DNA of 64,000 bases from Mesorhizobium sp. B2-3-4 (lineage in GTDB: Bacteria; Pseudomonadota; Alphaproteobacteria; Rhizobiales; Rhizobiaceae): assembly GCF_006442315.1 (NCBI RefSeq), contig NZ_VFVY01000012.1, positions 1 to 64,000 of the forward strand, in the 5' to 3' direction. Position numbers and translations under genes: made by a program. Shown piece by piece: positions 1 through 9,310 of this stretch. The number at the start of each line of letters is the position of its first letter. Within the stretch, counting starts at the first letter, position 1. A model generated the notes under the pieces. It did no database searches. It worked only from the letters and a program-made list of their open reading frames with translations, and was not told where the DNA came from.

Positions 1-1
1 A

Positions 2-67
2 ACCATCGAGGCAGCCGAATGCAGGAACTATTTCGAAAACGCTGGTTACGTTTCCGTCAAAACATGA
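2..67 (+). CDS. C-terminal end of a probable IS630-family transposase (partial)
   Basis: The first bases keep one frame open to a TGA at 65-67. The tail contains AECRNYFENAGY, which resembles the extreme C-terminus of IS630/Tc1-type DDE transposases. The rest of the gene lies outside the window, so the catalytic residues cannot be checked. It ends 7 bp before the 3' end of the convergent GMC oxidoreductase gene. The call rests on about 21 residues and is tentative. Confidence 0.45.
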   Translation, partial: TIEAAECRNYFENAGYVSVKT

Positions 68-73
68 AACGCT

Positions 74-1666
74 CTAGCTGCATGCTTTCAAGATGAAATC
101 GGCGCAACGGTCGCCGATCATGATCGCCGGTGCGTTGGTATTGCCGCTGGTCAAGCGCGGCATGATCGAGGCATCCGCGATGCGCAGGCGCGGCACGCCG
201 CGCACGCGCAGCCTGGGATCGACCACCGCGCCCTCATCCATTCCCATGCGGCAGGTGCCGCAGGGATGGTAGACGGTCTTGGCGTGGCGGATGATCTGAT
301 CGACGATCACTTTGTCGGCGATATCGTCCGATCTGCCCGGAGCCACTTCCTCGGCGACGACCTCGCGCAGCGCCGGCTGGCGCAGAATGGTGCGGGCGAC
401 CTTCATGCCGGCCACAAGCATGGCGAGGTCATCGGCATGCGACAGGAAGCCGGTGGTGAAACGGATCGGATCGTTCGCATCGCGGGAGCGCAGCAGCATT
501 GAGCCGCGCGACTTCGGCCGCAGCACGCATGGGTTCAACTCCATGCCGTGGCGCTCGACCGAGCCATGCTCGGCGTTCTCGATCATCACCGGCAGCACAT
601 GGAACTGCACGTCGGGCCGGCCGTCTCCATCGGTATCGAAGAAGCCGCCGCTCTCGACGACATTGGAGGTGAGCAGGCCACGACGGAACAGCAGATATTC
701 GATGCCGTGGCGCAGCGCCTTCAGCCCGCGATCCTCGCCGAGCAGGGAGATCGGCTTGCGGGTCAAAGCGTAGAGCGGGGCTGCGACATGGTCCTGCAGA
801 TCGCGGCCGACCGCCGGCATGTCGCGGATCACGGGAATGCCCAGCTCCGTGAGATGCGCGGCCGGGCCAAGACCGGACAGCATCATCAGCTTCGGCGTCG
901 CCAGCGCGCCAGCGGCGAGGATGACTTCGGCCTTCGCCGAAGCGGTGTGGCTCTGCCCGTCCGGCGTTCTGTAGGTCAGGCCGGTCGCCGCGCCATTCTC
1001 CAGCGTCAGCCCGGTCACCAGCGCATCGGTGACGATTTTGAGATTGGCATTGCCGGCGAGCGGCCGCAGAAACACCTTGGCGGCGGATTGCCGTTCACCG
1101 TTCCAGGTCGTCGTCTGGTAGAAACCGACGCCTTCCTGGTGCTCACCGTTGAAGTCATCATTGTAGCGGTAGCCGGCCTGCTGCGCCGCCTTGATATAGG
1201 CAAGCGACAGCGGGTGACGATAGCGCGGATCGGAGACCGGCAGCGGCCCGGCATTGCCATGCCATTCGCCGGCCAGCCTTTCGTTGCGCTCCAGCCGCGT
1301 GAAGACCGGCAGCACCTCGTCCCAGCCCCAGCCCGGGCAGCCGAGATCGCGCCAGCCGTCATAGTCCTGTGGCTGGCCCCTGACGTAAAGCATGGCGTTG
1401 ATCGACGAGCCGCCGCCGAGCGTGCGTCCTTGCGGGATCGGCAGCGAGCGGCCACCGACGCTCGGCTCCGGCTCCGACTGGTAGATCCAGCTTCGCGCCG
1501 TGCCGATCACCCTGGCGAAGGTGGCGGGCATGTCGATGAAGCGCGTGTTGTCGGCCGGGCCCGCCTCGACGACCAGCACGCGCTTGCCCGCCGCGACCAG
1601 CCGGTTCGCCACCGTGCAGCCTGCCGAGCCGGCGCCGGCAACGATGTAGTCGTAAACCTCGGCCAT
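74..1666 (-). CDS. GMC-family FAD-dependent oxidoreductase (choline dehydrogenase-like)
   Basis: This is a 530-aa flavoprotein expected to oxidise a primary alcohol to an aldehyde. Visible features are the N-terminal FAD-binding motif GAGSAG (about residues 11-16), the GMC signature GRTLGGGSSINAMLYVRG (about 80-98), and the C-terminal catalytic region HPCGTCRMG followed by SGNTNAPAIMIG. These carry the usual His and Asn of the family. The ATG lies 5 bp after the stop of the aldehyde dehydrogenase gene on the same strand, so the two are one operon that would take an alcohol to an acid. BetA-like sequences resemble it, but nothing here fixes choline as the substrate. Confidence 0.88.
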   Translation of the reverse strand: MAEVYDYIVAGAGSAGCTVANRLVAAGKRVLVVEAGPADNTRFIDMPATFARVIGTARSWIYQSEPEPSVGGRSLPIPQGRTLGGGSSINAMLYVRGQPQDYDGWRDLGCPGWGWDEVLPVFTRLERNERLAGEWHGNAGPLPVSDPRYRHPLSLAYIKAAQQAGYRYNDDFNGEHQEGVGFYQTTTWNGERQSAAKVFLRPLAGNANLKIVTDALVTGLTLENGAATGLTYRTPDGQSHTASAKAEVILAAGALATPKLMMLSGLGPAAHLTELGIPVIRDMPAVGRDLQDHVAAPLYALTRKPISLLGEDRGLKALRHGIEYLLFRRGLLTSNVVESGGFFDTDGDGRPDVQFHVLPVMIENAEHGSVERHGMELNPCVLRPKSRGSMLLRSRDANDPIRFTTGFLSHADDLAMLVAGMKVARTILRQPALREVVAEEVAPGRSDDIADKVIVDQIIRHAKTVYHPCGTCRMGMDEGAVVDPRLRVRGVPRLRIADASIMPRLTSGNTNAPAIMIGDRCADFILKACS

Positions 1667-1671
1667 ATCGG

Positions 1672-3174
1672 TCAGGCGTAGCGCATGATAGCGGTCTTGG
1701 TCTCGAGGTAGCCCTCGATCGCCGCGCGGCCATGCTCACGGCCGATGCCGGACTGCTTGAAGCCGCCGAATGGCGCTGCCGGATCGAGCGTGTTGTGCGA
1801 GTTGACCCACACCGTGCCAGCCTTGAGCCCGTGGATGGCGCTCATCGCCTTGCCCATGTCGCGGGTCCAGATCGAGGCCGACAGGCCGTAGCGCGTGTCG
1901 TTGGCGATGCGGATCGCCTCATCGAGATCGGCGACCGGCATTGCCGCCACCACCGGTCCGAACACCTCTTCGCGCACGATCTCCATGTCGGGGCGGACAT
2001 GATGCAGGATTGTCGGCGCCACATAGTGTCCCCCGGCCGGAACCGCACGCGCGCCGCTGACGCGTTCGACGCCTGCCGCGAGGCTTCGCTCGACGAAGCC
2101 CTGCACGCTGTTGCGATGCTTGGCCGAGACCAGCGGGTTGATCTGCGCCTCGGCATCGCGGCCGGCGCCCATCGTCATGCCGTCGGCGATCTCGGCCAGG
2201 CGCGCCAGCGTGCGCTCGTAGATCGACTTCTCGATCAACAATCTCGCCGCCGAGGTGCAGACCTGGCCCTGGTTGAAGAACATGCCGAGCCCGGCCAGCA
2301 GCGGCTCGATGCCGTCTTCCATGTCGGACAACAGGATCATCGGCGATTTCGAGCCGAGCTCCAGCGTAAAGCGCGCGATGCGGTCGACCGCGGCATGGCC
2401 GACGCGTTTTCCCACTTCCGTCGAGCCGGTGAAGGTCAGTTTGTCGACGCCGGGATGGCGGATCAGCGCTTCGCCGGTGACGGCCCCGCTGCCGGTGACG
2501 ATGTTGACGACGCCGGGCGGGAAGCCGACCGCTTCGATCAGCTCGGCGAGTCTGAGCAGGCCGAGCGGCGTTTCCTGCGGCGGCTTCAGGACGACCGTGC
2601 AGCCGCAGGCCAGCGCCGGAGCGATCTTCCACATGCCGATCAGCAGCGGGAAATTCCACGGCACGATGGCGCCGACGACGCCGACCGGTTCCATGACGGT
2701 CATTGCGTGGTGCTTGGCGCCGGGCGGCACCGGGATCGAGACCTGGAAAGTCGAACCCTCGATCTTGGTCGCCCAGCCGGCATAGTAGCGCAGCCAGTCG
2801 ACGGTGCCGCCGGCGCTCAGCATGCGGGCGACGCCCAGCGACTTGCCGTTCTCGATGCTCTCGATCTCGGCTAGAAGGTCGGCGTCGGTCTCGACCGCAT
2901 CGGCAAGCCTCAGCATCAGGTTCTGGCGGTCGACCGGCCGCATCGAGGCCCATGGGCCTTCGAGCGCGGCGCGCGCGGCACGCACCGCCTGGTCGACGAG
3001 TTCCGGGCCGCTTTCCGGCACATGCGCGACGATCTCACCCGAAGCGGAATCGTCGACGGCGAGGCCGTCGCCCGCAAGGCCGTCGACGAAACGGCCGTTG
3101 ATGAAGGGCCGGTGCGACCGCGCCAGGAAGGCTGCGGCAGCGGCGCTGATCGGCGGTACGGTTCTCTCGTTCAC
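1672..3174 (-). CDS. NAD(P)-dependent aldehyde dehydrogenase
   Basis: This is a typical class-I-size ALDH (500 aa). It shows the cofactor-loop motif FTGSTEVGK, the general-base Glu in LELGSKSP and the nucleophilic Cys in NQGQVCTSA. The start was placed at GTG 3174 because GAGGAGGAA stands just upstream on the minus strand and the homologous region begins there. An upstream in-frame ATG would add 22 unrelated residues. It is the first gene of a two-gene operon with the GMC oxidoreductase and probably oxidises that enzyme's aldehyde product. The substrate is unknown. Confidence 0.88.
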   Translation of the reverse strand: MNERTVPPISAAAAAFLARSHRPFINGRFVDGLAGDGLAVDDSASGEIVAHVPESGPELVDQAVRAARAALEGPWASMRPVDRQNLMLRLADAVETDADLLAEIESIENGKSLGVARMLSAGGTVDWLRYYAGWATKIEGSTFQVSIPVPPGAKHHAMTVMEPVGVVGAIVPWNFPLLIGMWKIAPALACGCTVVLKPPQETPLGLLRLAELIEAVGFPPGVVNIVTGSGAVTGEALIRHPGVDKLTFTGSTEVGKRVGHAAVDRIARFTLELGSKSPMILLSDMEDGIEPLLAGLGMFFNQGQVCTSAARLLIEKSIYERTLARLAEIADGMTMGAGRDAEAQINPLVSAKHRNSVQGFVERSLAAGVERVSGARAVPAGGHYVAPTILHHVRPDMEIVREEVFGPVVAAMPVADLDEAIRIANDTRYGLSASIWTRDMGKAMSAIHGLKAGTVWVNSHNTLDPAAPFGGFKQSGIGREHGRAAIEGYLETKTAIMRYA

Positions 3175-3255
3175 GCCATTCCTCCTCGAAATCCGACGAA
3201 CAGTTCCGGCAGGGTTATGGAGCGTGCCGACGCGCTTCAAGCCGCCGCGGGCGCG

Positions 3256-3298
3256 AGTGCGCTTTCAGTCAAAACAAAGTTCCCGCTCGGACAAGACG
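3256..3298 (+). repeat. 43-bp intergenic repeat, copy 1
   Basis: This matches positions 4979-5021 with three mismatches over 43 bp and in the same orientation. The shared core includes TTCAGTCAAAACAAAGTTCCC and CTCGGACAAGAC. Both copies precede a plus-strand gene. It looks like a dispersed intergenic repeat, not coding sequence. Confidence 0.7.
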
Positions 3299-3379
3299 GC
3301 GCGCCCTTGGCCAATCAAGATTGGGCAACGAGATCGGCTGCGCGGGCGCGGTCTTGAACGGTGCTGGAGGCGACGGCGG

Positions 3380-4279
3380 TTGAGCGCAATTCTCGGCAAT
3401 GCGATGGTCATCACGGCGGCGCTGCCGCTGGTCCTGGGCATCGTCCTGGCCCTGCTTTCACGGTTTGTCGTTCCGGCATCGTCGCCCGTGCGCATACTGT
3501 TTTGGGCCGCACTGGTCCTGTTCTTCTATTGGGACACGCTCGGCCCGCCCGTCATGCCGCCGGTCGCCGCCAGCCAGAAGCTGATCTATCTCGCCATTGC
3601 CGGCATCGTCATCGGTTTTTTGCCTGAGCGGATCCTGGCGGGCCGGACGGCCGGCGTTCTCACCGCTGCTGCCCTTGCCACGGCGTTCCTGTGGCTCGGC
3701 TGGCGTCGCATTGCCGCCGGCTCGCTCGACCTGCAGATGATCGCAGCACTTGCCGTTGCTCTGCTGGTCCTCATCGGTGCGGCGATGCTCATGGCGCAGC
3801 CATCCTCGCCATCGCCTGCGGCCGAAGAGCCGTTCCTGGCGCCGGCGGCCGCGCTGTCCCTGTCGCTCTCCGGGGCCATCGTCTCGGTGCTTGGCGCGTC
3901 GATCGTCACCGGGCAATTGCTCGGCTCGCTCGCCGCGCTGACCGGCGGCTGGTGCCTTGTCCAGTATCTCACGACGTTGCGCGGCGGCGCAGTCTCCACC
4001 TTGAGCAAAGGTGTCGAATTCCTGTTGCTCTTCGCTGCCGCCACGGTGCTGATCCAGGTGGCCTTGCTGGCGCCAAAGGCCAATCCCCTGGCGCTCGTCC
4101 TGTCATCCTTGCCGCCGCTCGCCGCCGTGCTCATGCGCGGCCGGCTGCAAGGCCTGCTTCCCGGCGCCCGGCCTTTGCGGCCGTTGGTTGCCGGTGTCGT
4201 GATCGCCGTTCCGGCGATACTGGCCATCGTGACGGCGATCGTCTGGGCGCCGCACGGGGCCGCCCTTGGCTTTTCCTGA
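3380..4279 (+). CDS. Polytopic inner-membrane protein of unknown function
   Basis: This is a predicted protein of about 299 aa made almost entirely of hydrophobic segments (roughly eight or nine), separated by short charged loops and one Pro/Ser/Glu-rich loop (PSSPSPAAEEP). I recognise no family motif. The TTG at 3380 was chosen because GGAGG lies 9 bp upstream; ATG 3404 is the alternative. An open frame continues far upstream, but that part is antisense to the aldehyde dehydrogenase and is not real. The YceI gene starts 34 bp downstream, so the two may be co-transcribed. YceI proteins often accompany membrane partners, but the pairing here is only positional. Confidence 0.65.
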   Translation: MSAILGNAMVITAALPLVLGIVLALLSRFVVPASSPVRILFWAALVLFFYWDTLGPPVMPPVAASQKLIYLAIAGIVIGFLPERILAGRTAGVLTAAALATAFLWLGWRRIAAGSLDLQMIAALAVALLVLIGAAMLMAQPSSPSPAAEEPFLAPAAALSLSLSGAIVSVLGASIVTGQLLGSLAALTGGWCLVQYLTTLRGGAVSTLSKGVEFLLLFAAATVLIQVALLAPKANPLALVLSSLPPLAAVLMRGRLQGLLPGARPLRPLVAGVVIAVPAILAIVTAIVWAPHGAALGFS

Positions 4280-4313
4280 GCCGCTCCAACAACCAACAAA
4301 CAGGGAGACATAT

Positions 4314-4901
4314 GTGAGGACGAAGAGATTGATTGCCGCGCTGGCATTCGCCGGCGCTTCGATGCTGGCATCGGCGGCCTATGCCGACAATTACGAGATC
4401 GACGGCCAGCACGCCTGGGTCACCTTTACCATCAAGCACGGTATCTACGGCATCGCGCACGGCCAGTTCGACGCGGTCAAGGGTGCCATTGTGATGGACA
4501 AGGCCGACGTCACCAGGAGCAGCGTCAAGGCGGAGCTCGACGTCGGCTCCATCCACACCGCCTTCGATCAGCGCGACAGCGATCTGAAGGGTCCTGATTT
4601 CTTCAACGCCGCCGAATTCCCGACGATCTCCTTCGAAAGCACCAAGGTCGAGAAGGTCGACGACAAGACCGGCAAGGTCACCGGCAATCTCACCATCAGC
4701 GGCGTCAGCAAGGAAATCACGCTCGACGTCAAGCTGCTCAACGAGGCGCCGGCGCCATGGGATGCGACGCTGACCAAGGCGGCCTTCAGCGCCACGGGCA
4801 AGGTGAGCACGGCGGACTTTCCGATGGCCAAGGCCGCCGACGGGTTCGGCCTCGGGCCTGAAGTAGACATCGCCATCGATCTGGAGGCGATCAAGAAGTA
4901 A
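4314..4901 (+). CDS. YceI family periplasmic protein
   Basis: This is a 195-aa secreted protein. It has an N-terminal signal peptide (RTKR, then a hydrophobic stretch ending ASAAYA, cleavage before DNYEID) followed by a complete YceI lipocalin-like domain (DGQHAWVTFTIKHG, FDQRDSDLKGPDFFN, FPTISFES, GNLTISGVSKEI). YceI proteins bind isoprenoid or other amphipathic ligands in the periplasm. The start is GTG 4314, with CAGGGAGACA upstream. The 3' flank holds a GC-rich inverted repeat (CGCCGCGC 4931-4938 / GCGCGGCG 4951-4958) that may end transcription, though it has no T-tract. Confidence 0.88.
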   Translation: MRTKRLIAALAFAGASMLASAAYADNYEIDGQHAWVTFTIKHGIYGIAHGQFDAVKGAIVMDKADVTRSSVKAELDVGSIHTAFDQRDSDLKGPDFFNAAEFPTISFESTKVEKVDDKTGKVTGNLTISGVSKEITLDVKLLNEAPAPWDATLTKAAFSATGKVSTADFPMAKAADGFGLGPEVDIAIDLEAIKK

Positions 4902-4978
4902 GTCACTGCAGCAGGCGGACCTGTGGTGGCCGCCGCGCGGCTCGGATGTCGCGCGGCGCTTCGCAAAGACGGCTCCGA

Positions 4979-5021
4979 AGTGCGCGTTCAGTCAAAACAA
5001 AGTTCCCACTCGGACAAGACT
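4979..5021 (+). repeat. 43-bp intergenic repeat, copy 2
   Basis: This is the second copy of the element at 3256-3298, about 1.7 kb away and in direct orientation. It lies between the YceI gene and the SDR gene. Confidence 0.7.
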
Positions 5022-5114
5022 GCGGGGCGGCTCCGGCGCACTATCCCTGAACAAGATCGGCACATGGCCAAGACCTGCCGTAGCCGGCGCGACAGCACCA
5101 ATCGGGATGGACCA

Positions 5115-5903
5115 ATGAGATTTTCCGGCAAGACGGCATTCATCACCGGTGGCGGCACCGGCATCGGTGCGGCCGTCGCACGGCGCATGGCCGCCGACGG
5201 GGCCAGCGTGGTGCTGATGGGCCGGCGGCGCGAGCCGCTAGAGGCAGTCGTCAGGGATATTGGCGGGCTGGTGGTGCAGGGCGATGCCGCCGACGCCGGG
5301 TCCGTCCGCGCTGCCCTTGCGCAAGTGCATGACAGATTCGGCCCGGTCGACATTCTCGTCGCCAATGCCGGTGGCCACGGCGTCGGTCCGACCGTGTCGA
5401 TGAGCGACGAGACCTGGGCGCTGGCGACGCGCCTCAATCTCGACACCACGTTCGTCTGTGCCCGCGAGTGCCTGCCGGACCTGATCGCGCGGAAGGGCAA
5501 CATCGTCGTCGTCGCCTCGATCGCCGGCCTGTTCGCCGGACCGGCGGCGGCCGGCTACGTCACCATGAAGCACGCCTGCGTCGGCCTCGGCAAATCGCTT
5601 GCGCGCGACTATGGCCGCCAGGGCGTGCGCACCAACATCATCTGCCCCGGCTGGGTGGCGACCGACATGGCCGACGAGCAGATGCAGGTCGTTGTCGAAA
5701 AGCACGGTCTCGGCTCCATCGAGGAAGCTTATCGCCTGGTCACCAGGGACGTGCCGCTCGGCCGCCCGGCAACGCCGGAAGAAGTGTCCAACGTCATCTG
5801 CTTCGTGGCCTCGGGCGAGGCAGCTATGATGAACGGTTCGATCCTGACCATCGATGGCGGCGCCACCGTCGTCGACCTGCCGACGCTTGCCTTCGTCGAT
5901 TGA
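5115..5903 (+). CDS. SDR family NAD(P)-dependent oxidoreductase
   Basis: This is a 262-aa classical short-chain dehydrogenase. The cofactor motif GGGTGIG is near residue 12, NAG occurs at about 85, and the catalytic Ser (VASIAG) and YVTMK are present, with PGWVATDM after them. It opens a run of plus-strand genes (MoaF-like, NTF2-like, ABC importer) that appear to form one catabolic unit. It probably interconverts an alcohol and a ketone on the substrate brought in by the importer, which is unknown. The start ATG 5115 marks the beginning of homology; longer in-frame starts run into the repeat at 4979. Confidence 0.88.
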   Translation: MRFSGKTAFITGGGTGIGAAVARRMAADGASVVLMGRRREPLEAVVRDIGGLVVQGDAADAGSVRAALAQVHDRFGPVDILVANAGGHGVGPTVSMSDETWALATRLNLDTTFVCARECLPDLIARKGNIVVVASIAGLFAGPAAAGYVTMKHACVGLGKSLARDYGRQGVRTNIICPGWVATDMADEQMQVVVEKHGLGSIEEAYRLVTRDVPLGRPATPEEVSNVICFVASGEAAMMNGSILTIDGGATVVDLPTLAFVD

Positions 5904-5916
5904 TGTGGAGGGTACC

Positions 5917-6711
5917 ATGAACGACCAGAACAGACCTGCCGACTGGAAGCATTTCGACGATTTCGCCGCCGGCATCGCCAGCAACCGTCTGCCGACGACG
6001 GACGCGTTGCGCGGCCAGACCTTCAAGATCACGCTGAATACCGGCCGCGTCATCGATCTCGCCTTCACATCGGCAGATACCGTGGCCTGGAGCGAAGGCA
6101 GCGATGCCGGGGCTGACTGGTACGAGGCGCTGGAAGTCGCGCCGCAAGTCTTCTTCGTCAACATGGTTTTCGCCACGCGGCCGACGCAGGACGAGGCCTT
6201 CATCATCGACACGAAAACGCGGCGCGTGCTTTCGGTGCGAGAGCGGGTTCGCGAGCCCGGCGAGGCGCCCGGCGAACCGCGAGTCGCGCAGGTCTATTCG
6301 GCGGGCGTGCTTGGCGACGCCTCGGTTCCGCCTGCCGGCACCGAGCCCGCGCCGACACGCGACCTGATTGGCCTGACCGCGCACTACACATACAGCCCCA
6401 ATCACGTCTACGAGCACATCTATCTGAGCTCTGAACGCTATGCCTGGCAGAATCTCGTCGGCATTCAGCGCGGCCATGGCGACGTCGATCTCGCCACCAC
6501 CTGGAAGTTCGACGACAAGCTTTATGTCTTCGGCTTCCGCGAGTTCATCATCCCGGTCGCTTCGCTGTTCTTCTACAATTGGGACACGATGCGCTCGACT
6601 GGCAAATTCCTCGGCATCACCAGCCAGGGCAAGGTCGAGAACAAGCCGGCCGGCGCCTTCATCGAGAAGAAATCCACAACCGTCTACGACCCGGGCAAAG
6701 CGCCCGTCTGA
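5917..6711 (+). CDS. MoaF-like protein (molybdenum cofactor biosynthesis F family)
   Basis: This is a 264-aa protein resembling the two-domain MoaF family, first met in enterobacterial monoamine-regulated operons despite its molybdenum-cofactor name. The N-terminal half has GQTFKITLNTGRVIDLAF and DWYEALEVAPQVFFV; the C-terminal half has LIGLTAHYTYSPNHVYEHIYL and YVFGFREFIIPVASLFFYN. It has no signal peptide or membrane segment. It starts 13 bp after the SDR stop with GTGGAGGGTACC upstream, so translation is probably coupled. Its biochemical activity is not known; the context suggests a lipocalin-like ligand-binding or catabolic role. Confidence 0.7.
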   Translation: MNDQNRPADWKHFDDFAAGIASNRLPTTDALRGQTFKITLNTGRVIDLAFTSADTVAWSEGSDAGADWYEALEVAPQVFFVNMVFATRPTQDEAFIIDTKTRRVLSVRERVREPGEAPGEPRVAQVYSAGVLGDASVPPAGTEPAPTRDLIGLTAHYTYSPNHVYEHIYLSSERYAWQNLVGIQRGHGDVDLATTWKFDDKLYVFGFREFIIPVASLFFYNWDTMRSTGKFLGITSQGKVENKPAGAFIEKKSTTVYDPGKAPV

Positions 6712-6728
6712 GCGAACAGGTGAATGGC

Positions 6729-7118
6729 ATGAGCAGGAATTACGAAGTCATCAAGGCGCACTACGCCGGCTCCGACAACAAGGATCTCCAGGCGATGATG
6801 GCGCCAGTCACCGACAAGACGGCGTGGACCGAAATGGCGGGCTTTCCCTATGCGGGAACTTATGTCGGTGCCGACGCCATCATATCAGGCGTCTTCAAGC
6901 GCATCGGCGAGGAGTGGGAGGGTTACGCGCTGAAGGTCGACACGCTGGTCGATGGCGACAGCACCATCGTCGGAATCGGCACCTATTCGGGCGTCTACAA
7001 AAAGACCGGCAAGGCGATGTCTGCGCGCGTCGTCCATGTCTGGGAAATGCGGGACGGCAAGGCCGTCAGCTTCGAACAGTTCACCGACACCAAGCTGGTC
7101 GCAGCCGCGATGGGCTGA
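6729..7118 (+). CDS. Small NTF2-fold (SnoaL/ketosteroid isomerase-like) protein
   Basis: This is a 129-aa soluble protein whose pattern fits the SnoaL-like NTF2 fold: an N-terminal helix (NYEVIKAHYAGSDNKDLQAMMA), strands ending WTEMAGFPYAG, and a C-terminal VVHVWEMRDGKAVSFEQFTDT. Such proteins are small isomerases, hydratases or binding proteins. It sits 17 bp after the MoaF-like gene and before the ABC importer, so it likely acts on the same imported compound. Confidence 0.72.
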   Translation: MSRNYEVIKAHYAGSDNKDLQAMMAPVTDKTAWTEMAGFPYAGTYVGADAIISGVFKRIGEEWEGYALKVDTLVDGDSTIVGIGTYSGVYKKTGKAMSARVVHVWEMRDGKAVSFEQFTDTKLVAAAMG

Positions 7119-7182
7119 AGCACTGGCGCCGTGAATGCGGGCTGGCCCTGATGCGCTGGCCCGATGAACCTGGGAGGATGGA

Positions 7183-8391
7183 ATGGAAATCACGTTGAAG
7201 GGAATGCTGGCCGGCCTGTTGCTGTCCACCGCGCTCAGTGCCGCCGGCACGGTCGCCGCCAATGCCGGCGACACCGAAATCGTCATAGGCGCGCCGATCT
7301 CGCTGACCGGGCCGCTGGCCGGCGACGGCAAGGAACAGAAATGGGCTTATGAGCAGGCTGTCGCCGACATCAACAAGGCCGGCGGCATCATGGTCAAGTC
7401 CGCCGGCAAGAAGCTGCCGGTGCGCCTCGTCGTCGCCGACGACGAAAGCTCCGAAGGCAAGGTGGCGTCGGCGCTCGAAAACCTGATCAAGGTGCAGAAG
7501 GTCGACGCGCTGCTGTCGACCCATTCCGGGCCGATGAACATCGCCGGCGCCATCGTCGCCGAAAAGTACAAGAAGTTCTACATGATCACGACGGCCTTCC
7601 CGTTCGAATGGCAGCCGTTGAAGCTCAAATACTCGGCGCTGTTCTTCTTCCATCCTGGCCCCGGCGCCGAGGTGCCGTTCGAGGTCTGGGACAAGCTGCC
7701 CGCCGGCGAGAAGCCGAAGCACCCCGCTTTGGTCACCGAGGATTCGCCCGACGGCAAGGGCTTTGGCGGCGCCTTCCAGGCGGCGGCGAAGAAGTACGGC
7801 TACACCTTTGCCGTCGACGATCCATGGGCGATCGGCGCCACCGATTACTCGGCGCTGATCACCAAGCTCAAGGCCGCCGACGTCGACGCCATGCTGGTCT
7901 TCGGCTCGCCCGCCGATACCATCACGCTGCTCAGGCAAATGAAGGAACTCGGCTTCTCCGTGCCATATTTCCACGGCTGGAAAGGCACCTGGACCGGCGA
8001 GTTCCATGAAGCACTGGGGCCGGACTCCGATTACATCATGACCGACGGCTTCTGGTCGGCGAGCTACCCCTACAAGGGCGCCAAGGAACTCGGCGACCGC
8101 TACGAGGCCGAGTACAAGAAGGACTCCGTCACAGTCGGCGCCTTCTATGCCAATGCGCAAGTGTTGGCGCAGGCGATCGAGAAGGCGGGCAGCACGGATG
8201 CTTCGGCGATCCATGACGCGATCTTCGGCCAGGAGTTCAAGGACACCGTGGTCGGCGACCTGAAGTTCGACGAGACCGGCTTCGCGCTGATCCCGAGCGT
8301 CGCCACGCAATGGTGGCAGGGCAAACACCAGCTGATCTATCCGGACGGCACCTGGACCTACAAGCCGGCCCCGGCCTGGGACAAGCGCTGA
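7183..8391 (+). CDS. LIV-type ABC transporter substrate-binding protein
   Basis: This is a 402-aa periplasmic binding protein of the branched-chain amino acid (Leu/Ile/Val-binding) family. It has a signal peptide ending near VAANAGD, then EIVIGAPISLTGPLAGDGKE, the ligand-pocket strand VDALLSTHSGP and the typical C-terminal YPDGTWTY. It heads the importer genes that follow. The linked SDR, MoaF-like and NTF2-like genes suggest a ligand other than an ordinary amino acid. Confidence 0.88.
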   Translation: MEITLKGMLAGLLLSTALSAAGTVAANAGDTEIVIGAPISLTGPLAGDGKEQKWAYEQAVADINKAGGIMVKSAGKKLPVRLVVADDESSEGKVASALENLIKVQKVDALLSTHSGPMNIAGAIVAEKYKKFYMITTAFPFEWQPLKLKYSALFFFHPGPGAEVPFEVWDKLPAGEKPKHPALVTEDSPDGKGFGGAFQAAAKKYGYTFAVDDPWAIGATDYSALITKLKAADVDAMLVFGSPADTITLLRQMKELGFSVPYFHGWKGTWTGEFHEALGPDSDYIMTDGFWSASYPYKGAKELGDRYEAEYKKDSVTVGAFYANAQVLAQAIEKAGSTDASAIHDAIFGQEFKDTVVGDLKFDETGFALIPSVATQWWQGKHQLIYPDGTWTYKPAPAWDKR

Positions 8392-8467
8392 CAGGCGAGG
8401 GGCAGGGCGCGCTCGTAAGGGAAACACCTTTCGGGCGTCGGCGCTGCCCCTTATTGCCCTGCCAAGC

Positions 8468-8497
8468 ATTTCTCCCCGTATAGTGACGGGGAGAAAT
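8468..8497. repeat. Perfect 12-bp inverted repeat (extragenic palindrome)
   Basis: ATTTCTCCCCGT (8468-8479) and ACGGGGAGAAAT (8486-8497) pair perfectly around a 6-nt loop. It lies in the 181-bp gap between the binding-protein gene and the first ATPase gene and has no T-run after it. A further pairing, GGGGCAG (near 8399) with CTGCCCC (near 8447), lies just upstream. It resembles dispersed rhizobial palindromes. By position it could stabilise the binding-protein message or reduce read-through to the ATPase. Confidence 0.75.
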
Positions 8498-8572
8498 GGC
8501 TGGCCGCGCGGGCGGCGCCAAATCCTGACAGCTTCCCAAACCCAATCACATCCCCGGAGAGACGGAAACACG

Positions 8573-9290
<718 letters not shown>

Positions 9291-9310
<20 letters not shown>

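Noticed and set aside
74..3174. betBA choline-to-betaine operon
   Set aside because: The enzyme families fit, but no BetI regulator, choline importer or specific motif supports choline; a general alcohol/aldehyde pair is the safer call.
2804..3379. N-terminal extension of the membrane-protein frame
   Set aside because: The extension is antisense to the aldehyde dehydrogenase and crosses the intergenic repeat. A ribosome-binding site and hydrophobic sequence begin only at about 3380.
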